A DNA stretch of 8,506 nt from positions 1 through 8,506 of the forward strand of contig DAOSVX010000030.1 of the NCBI GenBank assembly GCA_035379765.1, read 5' to 3'. Below the pieces are notes generated by a model. The model had not been told where the DNA came from, ran no database searches, and saw only the letters and a program-made list of their open reading frames with translations. Numbering within the stretch: the first letter of the stretch is position 1; each line of letters starts with the position of its first letter. This document shows positions 5,699 to 8,506 of this stretch, piece by piece. The stretch is from DAOSVX01 sp035379765 (GTDB lineage: Bacteria; Bacillota_I; Bacilli_A; RF39; UBA660). The translations under genes were made by a program, and so were the position numbers.

Positions 5699-6688
5699 TT
5701 ATAAATGAAATTTTATTTTTTTGGTCATTCCTTTAGCAACCATATTTCTTTTAGCTTCTTCTTCGGTATCAAAATAATAATTAAAAATATCTTTCACTGA
5801 TTCAAAATCAAATCTTTTAATTGCTTGACGAATAGCTACTAAAACTTTACTTATGTTACCTCTAGACCTTTTTAATAAAAGTTCATACATTTCATCTGTT
5901 AGTAATTCAATTGGGAATCTTTTTTCATTAACAAGTTTATTAGCATTATAATGTGCAACATAAAGCTCAACTATTTTCTTTATTGTAGCTAAATCTTTAC
6001 CATAATCAACTGAAACTAATGAGTACCCTTTATCAATTAATTCAGTATTACCCATTCCAGGCCATCCTTTTATTTTAGCCTCATATATAGATATATCAGA
6101 TACAGCTAAAACTATTTGATCAAACAATTCAAAATAACCAGCTAATGTTTTTTGAGCAATAACACTATTGCAATCTGTTGAATCAAAATGATCAATTAAA
6201 AGTGATACTGATTTTGGTGTCAAAGCTTTCCTAAATTCATCTAATAATTGGTTACATATATCACCAGTTTTTAACTTTTGACTTAATTCTATATTTTGAT
6301 AAAAATGATTATGAAAATAATTGTCAATTTCTCTAGTAAGACCATTAATTCTTTCATGTAATTTCAAAAATCTACTTTCATATATTTTGCCATGATATTT
6401 TTTTATATAACTAATTATATATCTTGCCATTTCTAACTCATAATAATGGCTAATAAACCAATCATCAAATCCTAGAAACTTACCAACAGCATCAAAATGG
6501 GTTAAAATTGCTGGAGCAGGAGTACCTATTGTTTCATATTCACGATAACTAAGTACTATACTTTTACCACCACCTCGTGGTCCGTATAAAATTGTTTTTT
6601 TAGATTTACCACTATCTATTTCCCTATTTATTCCCTTTACCGGTTCTTCAAAGAACTCATCTGATAAAATTATTTTTCTTGTTTCCAT
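5699..6688 (-). CDS. AAA-type P-loop ATPase of unknown role
   Basis: This 329-residue cytoplasmic protein has a textbook Walker A, YGPRGGGKS (35-43), and a Walker B-like strand VSLLIDHFDS (161-170) in which D166 is followed by His instead of the usual Glu. IVLAVSD (192-198) fits a sensor-1 strand. A C-terminal helical part with RSRGNISKVLVAIRQAI (274-290) resembles the sensor-2/lid region of Orc/Cdc6-like and related AAA ATPases. Between Walker A and B there are about 115 residues, mostly helical and rich in His/Tyr. The C-terminus ends in a basic segment (TKKIKFHL). ATP binding is well supported; the partner and process are unknown. GGGAGG precedes the ATG, and a strong promoter lies about 80 nt upstream. 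It is the second gene after the radical SAM gene and is closed by a terminator. Confidence 0.82.
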   Translation of the reverse strand: METRKIILSDEFFEEPVKGINREIDSGKSKKTILYGPRGGGKSIVLSYREYETIGTPAPAILTHFDAVGKFLGFDDWFISHYYELEMARYIISYIKKYHGKIYESRFLKLHERINGLTREIDNYFHNHFYQNIELSQKLKTGDICNQLLDEFRKALTPKSVSLLIDHFDSTDCNSVIAQKTLAGYFELFDQIVLAVSDISIYEAKIKGWPGMGNTELIDKGYSLVSVDYGKDLATIKKIVELYVAHYNANKLVNEKRFPIELLTDEMYELLLKRSRGNISKVLVAIRQAIKRFDFESVKDIFNYYFDTEEEAKRNMVAKGMTKKIKFHL

Positions 6689-6766
6689 TATATTTACCTC
6701 CCTTACATTTATTTAATAGTATTCTATCTTTTTGCCCAAATATATAAAAATACTCCTTAGCTGTTT

Positions 6767-6794
6767 ATTATAACAACAATCTATTGAATTTCAA
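6767..6794 (-). promoter_or_regulatory. Promoter of the ATPase gene
   Basis: TTGAAA (6794-6789), 16 nt and TATAAT (6772-6767) with a TG extension (TGTTATAAT) form one of the best promoters in the window. The leader is about 70 nt long and contains an extra AAGGAG (near 6758-6753) without a well-placed ATG, and a start-stop pair ATGTAA just before the real ribosome binding site. Confidence 0.75.
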
Positions 6795-6804
6795 ATATTT
6801 TATT

Positions 6805-6832
6805 AAAAATTGTTTTATTAGTATTAACAATT
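6805..6832 (-). terminator. Weak terminator-like hairpin at the end of the radical SAM gene
   Basis: On the minus strand AATTGTT and AACAATT pair (7 bp, one G-C pair) around the stop codon and an 11-nt loop, followed by TTT. It would be a weak terminator at best, so the ATPase gene may be read partly from the radical SAM promoter. Confidence 0.3.
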
Positions 6833-7636
6833 ATATTTTATATTTGGTGGTTTTAATATTCTTGCTATAGGGTTTTCTAAAACACTAAAATTTGATCCAT
6901 ATTTATCAGATTCTTCCCATGTCATATCAATACAAGATGAAATTCTACCATCTGGTAATATTTGAATATCACCTATTATTTCGTTACAAATAATTCCGGC
7001 ATTCCTATATATAGAAAACTCTCTTCCATCAACTACTTCTTCAGTTGCCATACTTTGTCCTTTACCAACAAAGGAAAGCCAAGGGCCAGCACATGGTTTA
7101 TATCTTTCTAAAAATAAAGATTCATTATCAGCAGTGTATCCATAGTCTCTCATTATTGCTCTATATTCTTCTACTCTTTTTCTAATTTCCCACATTTCGG
7201 TCAAATCATCTTCGTATCCAAACAATCTTTTTCTTTCTTGTCTGTGATAAAAATCATTAGAAACTTTTATTCTAAGAACTGCTCCTTTTTGGCTAGAAAT
7301 TGCTACAAATTCTTCAAATTTACTTGCACATACAGACCCATTGGTGAAAAAGCTAATACTTTTCGGAGTATTACCTAAACTATATAATTGGTCTAGTAAA
7401 TAAATTATTTTTTCAATATGTAATAATGGTTCGCCACCAGCTAAAAATAAACGTCCATGTATTTCAATTTGTGATAAAACAGCATTAATTACTTCTTTTG
7501 ATATAACATTAGGCCTTCTATCGCCTCTAAGACAATGGGCACATTGAAAAGAACAGTTTTCAGTTATTACAAAACTAATAGTTCTATCAAAAGGAATAAT
7601 TAATTTTTCTTTACTATATAGATAATCAATCGCCAT
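6824..7636 (-). CDS. Radical SAM protein of unknown specificity
   Basis: This 270-residue protein has the radical SAM cluster motif CSFQCAHC (C28, C32, C35; CxxxCxxC), which binds a [4Fe-4S] cluster and SAM, and the GGEPLL motif (67-72) of the SAM-binding site. Further along are SNDFYHRQ (126-133), and C182, C217, C235 and C270. The segment GDIQILPDGRISSCIDMTW (222-240) resembles the 'DG.v..C' strand of SPASM/twitch auxiliary-cluster domains, but there are fewer cysteines than a full SPASM needs. The protein ends soon after, shorter than many SPASM enzymes, so it may bind one auxiliary cluster or be naturally short. Substrate unknown; no precursor peptide was seen beside it. The ATG follows AAAGGA, which lies in the loop of a perfect hairpin whose 3' arm contains the start codon. 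An ATPase gene follows. Confidence 0.85.
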   Translation of the reverse strand: MAIDYLYSKEKLIIPFDRTISFVITENCSFQCAHCLRGDRRPNVISKEVINAVLSQIEIHGRLFLAGGEPLLHIEKIIYLLDQLYSLGNTPKSISFFTNGSVCASKFEEFVAISSQKGAVLRIKVSNDFYHRQERKRLFGYEDDLTEMWEIRKRVEEYRAIMRDYGYTADNESLFLERYKPCAGPWLSFVGKGQSMATEEVVDGREFSIYRNAGIICNEIIGDIQILPDGRISSCIDMTWEESDKYGSNFSVLENPIARILKPPNIKYNC

Positions 7637-7661
7637 ATTTAAGTCCTTTTTTTAAATATGG
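7633..7661 (-). promoter_or_regulatory. Perfect hairpin/dyad over the radical SAM start codon
   Basis: CCATATTTAA and TTAAATATGG are exact inverted repeats separated by 9 nt. On the minus-strand RNA the loop (AAAAAGGAC) contains the ribosome binding site and the 3' arm contains the AUG. The predicted transcription start, about 6-7 nt after the TATAAT at 7672-7667, falls at the 5' end of the hairpin. It may control translation, or act as a DNA operator at the start of transcription. Confidence 0.55.
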
Positions 7662-7666
7662 TTAGT

Positions 7667-7675
7667 ATTATAACA
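7667..7675 (-). promoter_or_regulatory. Extended -10 promoter of the radical SAM gene
   Basis: TGTTATAAT on the minus strand is a perfect extended -10, identical to that of the ATPase gene. The -35 region is only T-rich (TTTTTA), which the TG extension may compensate for. It lies just after the terminator of the thioredoxin-like gene. Confidence 0.6.
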
Positions 7676-7691
7676 TATTTATATTTAAATA

Positions 7692-7717
7692 AAAAAGATA
7701 TAAATTTATATCTTTTT
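7692..7717 (-). terminator. Palindromic terminator after the thioredoxin-like gene
   Basis: The 26 bp from AAAAAGATAT to ATATCTTTTT are a perfect palindrome, forming a stem of about 11 bp with a minimal loop. It starts 1 nt past the stop codon and is followed by T residues on the minus strand. It has only one G-C pair per arm. Being symmetric, it could work in both directions. Confidence 0.72.
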
Positions 7718-7718
7718 A

Positions 7719-8186
7719 TTATTTTAATAAAACATACTTAGTAAGCCAAGTTTTAAATTCCGAAACGGAATTAAAATAAGCTGTATCTTCATCCGAACTA
7801 GCATCTAAATAAGCTACTATTTTACCTTTTTGATAGATAACTGCTGATGGACAATATTTAACATAAGAAGCTATATCAGTATCCTTTATCTCGGTAAATA
7901 ACATTCTGTAAAAAGTCATTTCATAAGTATTAGAAAATTCTTCTATATTTTCACTAAAATCATAAGAAGTACTACAAGAAGCTTGATAAAGAAAAACAAT
8001 AAATGATTTATCTTCTTCTTCTAAAATATTCAGTTCTCCACCATCTATATCTATTAATTCAGCTTTATCATAGTATTCATCATCTAAATAAAATGGTTCT
8101 ATAGTTTTAGGAGAAATTAAAAACCAAATTAAAACTGCTATACCTATTAATATAATAGGAATTATTATAAACCATAATTTTTTCAT
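7719..8186 (-). CDS. Membrane-anchored thioredoxin-fold protein with CSTS in place of CxxC
   Basis: This 155-residue protein has one N-terminal membrane helix (about 4-24) and an outward-facing domain. From residue 60 it follows the thioredoxin order: strand FIVFLYQ (62-68), then ASCSTS (69-74) at the active-site position, a helix, strand TFYRMLF (91-97), YCPSAVIY (111-118) with the likely cis-proline P113, strand KIVAYLD (122-128) and a final helix. The active site is C71-S-T-S74, so the second cysteine is missing. C112, next to the cis-proline, is the only other cysteine. Single-cysteine variants are often isomerase- or thiol-trapping-like, or inactive in oxidoreduction. The ATG overlaps the stop of the rhodanese-like gene (TAATG), so the two are translationally coupled and probably act together in extracytoplasmic thiol or sulfur chemistry (inference). 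A terminator follows at once. Confidence 0.78.
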   Translation of the reverse strand: MKKLWFIIIPIILIGIAVLIWFLISPKTIEPFYLDDEYYDKAELIDIDGGELNILEEEDKSFIVFLYQASCSTSYDFSENIEEFSNTYEMTFYRMLFTEIKDTDIASYVKYCPSAVIYQKGKIVAYLDASSDEDTAYFNSVSEFKTWLTKYVLLK

Positions 8187-8506
8187 TAACTTACCTTATT
8201 CATAATACTAAAATCAATATCATGATATGTTAATTTCCAAAAATCATAAGTAACTTTATCATCAGAAGTTTCTTTAATTACTAGATTATTTTCACCTTCA
8301 TAGTACCAATAACCACCAACATTATATATTTTATTTTCATCCCAACCTAGATCTATTAACATCGTTTTCATCATTCCGGCGTAGCCACCACCACCACACA
8401 TTAAGAAGATATTTTTATCTTTAGGAAAATAATATTCTAAAAATTCCATAGATTCTTCGTAATTAGCGATGTATTCACCATCATCAGTTAAAGTAAATAA
8501 AGTTTC
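8186..8506 (-). CDS. Rhodanese-like domain protein (C-terminal part; 5' end outside window)
   Basis: The frame is open to the window edge (107 residues seen), so the ATG at 8449 is internal, not the start; upstream codons read TDDGEYIANYEES in the same frame. IFLMCGGGGYAGM carries the rhodanese active-site loop, with a catalytic-type cysteine followed by a glycine-rich CGGGGYAG, and the helix KTMLIDLGW and strand IYNVGGYWYYEG follow, as in rhodanese domains. Rhodaneses transfer sulfane sulfur through a cysteine persulfide; the acceptor here is unknown. The protein ends about 40 residues after the domain. Its stop overlaps the start of the membrane-anchored thioredoxin-like gene, and AAGGT inside its last codons serves as that gene's ribosome binding site. 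Whether the protein is secreted or a lipoprotein cannot be seen because the N-terminus is missing. Confidence 0.82.
   Translation of the reverse strand, partial: ETLFTLTDDGEYIANYEESMEFLEYYFPKDKNIFLMCGGGGYAGMMKTMLIDLGWDENKIYNVGGYWYYEGENNLVIKETSDDKVTYDFWKLTYHDIDFSIMNKVS

Noticed and set aside
6689..6760. Possible leader peptide before the ATPase gene (TTG GGC AAA AAG ATA GAA TAC TAT TAA) and a start-stop ATGTAA
   Set aside because: The AAGGAG is about 13 nt from the TTG, too far for good initiation, and the peptide has no informative composition. It may be chance.
6824..7636. Viperin or RiPP-maturase identity for the radical SAM protein
   Set aside because: There is no viperin-type N-terminal or substrate motif, no full SPASM cysteine set and no precursor peptide gene next to it.
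8447..8449. ATG at 8449 as the start of the rhodanese-like protein
   Set aside because: The same frame is open to the window edge, with sequence that fits the protein (TDDGEYIANYEES), and no ribosome binding site precedes the ATG.

Overview
The window is AT-rich, with every gene on the minus strand, so transcription runs from high to low coordinates. Shine-Dalgarno sites are strong (AAGGAG/GGAGG), many promoters have an extended -10 (TGnTATAAT), terminators are AT-rich hairpins followed by U tracts, and tryptophan is encoded by TGG with TGA used as a stop. Together with the protein types (VanZ/RDD membrane proteins, DUF4932, a membrane-anchored thioredoxin-like protein, MKK-type signal peptides), this suggests a low-GC Bacillota, probably an uncultured gut Bacilli/Erysipelotrichia/RF39-type lineage. 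The lineage is an inference. No rRNA, tRNA, CRISPR, IS element or phage structural gene was seen.

In the direction of transcription: (i) 8506-7719 carries the C-terminal part of a rhodanese-like protein whose stop overlaps (TAATG) the start of a membrane-anchored thioredoxin-fold protein, closed by a palindromic terminator. (ii) 7672-5661 is a two-gene segment with a radical SAM protein and an AAA-type P-loop ATPase, each with its own TGnTATAAT promoter, closed by a terminator resembling the one that precedes the segment. A perfect hairpin covers the start codon of the radical SAM gene. (iii) 5653-3850 is a compact operon: a small two-helix membrane protein, a DUF4932 putative metalloprotease whose 5' end is out of frame at an A_AAA_AAG heptamer, and an HD-domain nucleotidase/phosphohydrolase whose Shine-Dalgarno lies inside the end of the DUF4932 gene. 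(iv) 3812-3234 is a cysteine-containing orphan protein with its own promoter.

(v) 3230-1476 has two neighbouring exported proteins that share an N-terminal module of about 70 residues. The first is preceded by a leader of about 125 nt containing mutually exclusive hairpins and a terminator-like stem (a candidate attenuator). The second has its own promoter next to a perfect 10-bp inverted repeat and ends at a good terminator. (vi) 1463-1 has a VanZ-RDD fusion membrane protein followed, 20 nt later, by the start of another multi-pass membrane protein, possibly of the CPBP type, that runs off the window.

The observations most worth following are the candidate -1 frameshift in the DUF4932 gene, the alternative-hairpin leader at 3071-3195, the start-codon hairpin of the radical SAM gene, and the uncharacterised radical SAM plus ATPase pair.
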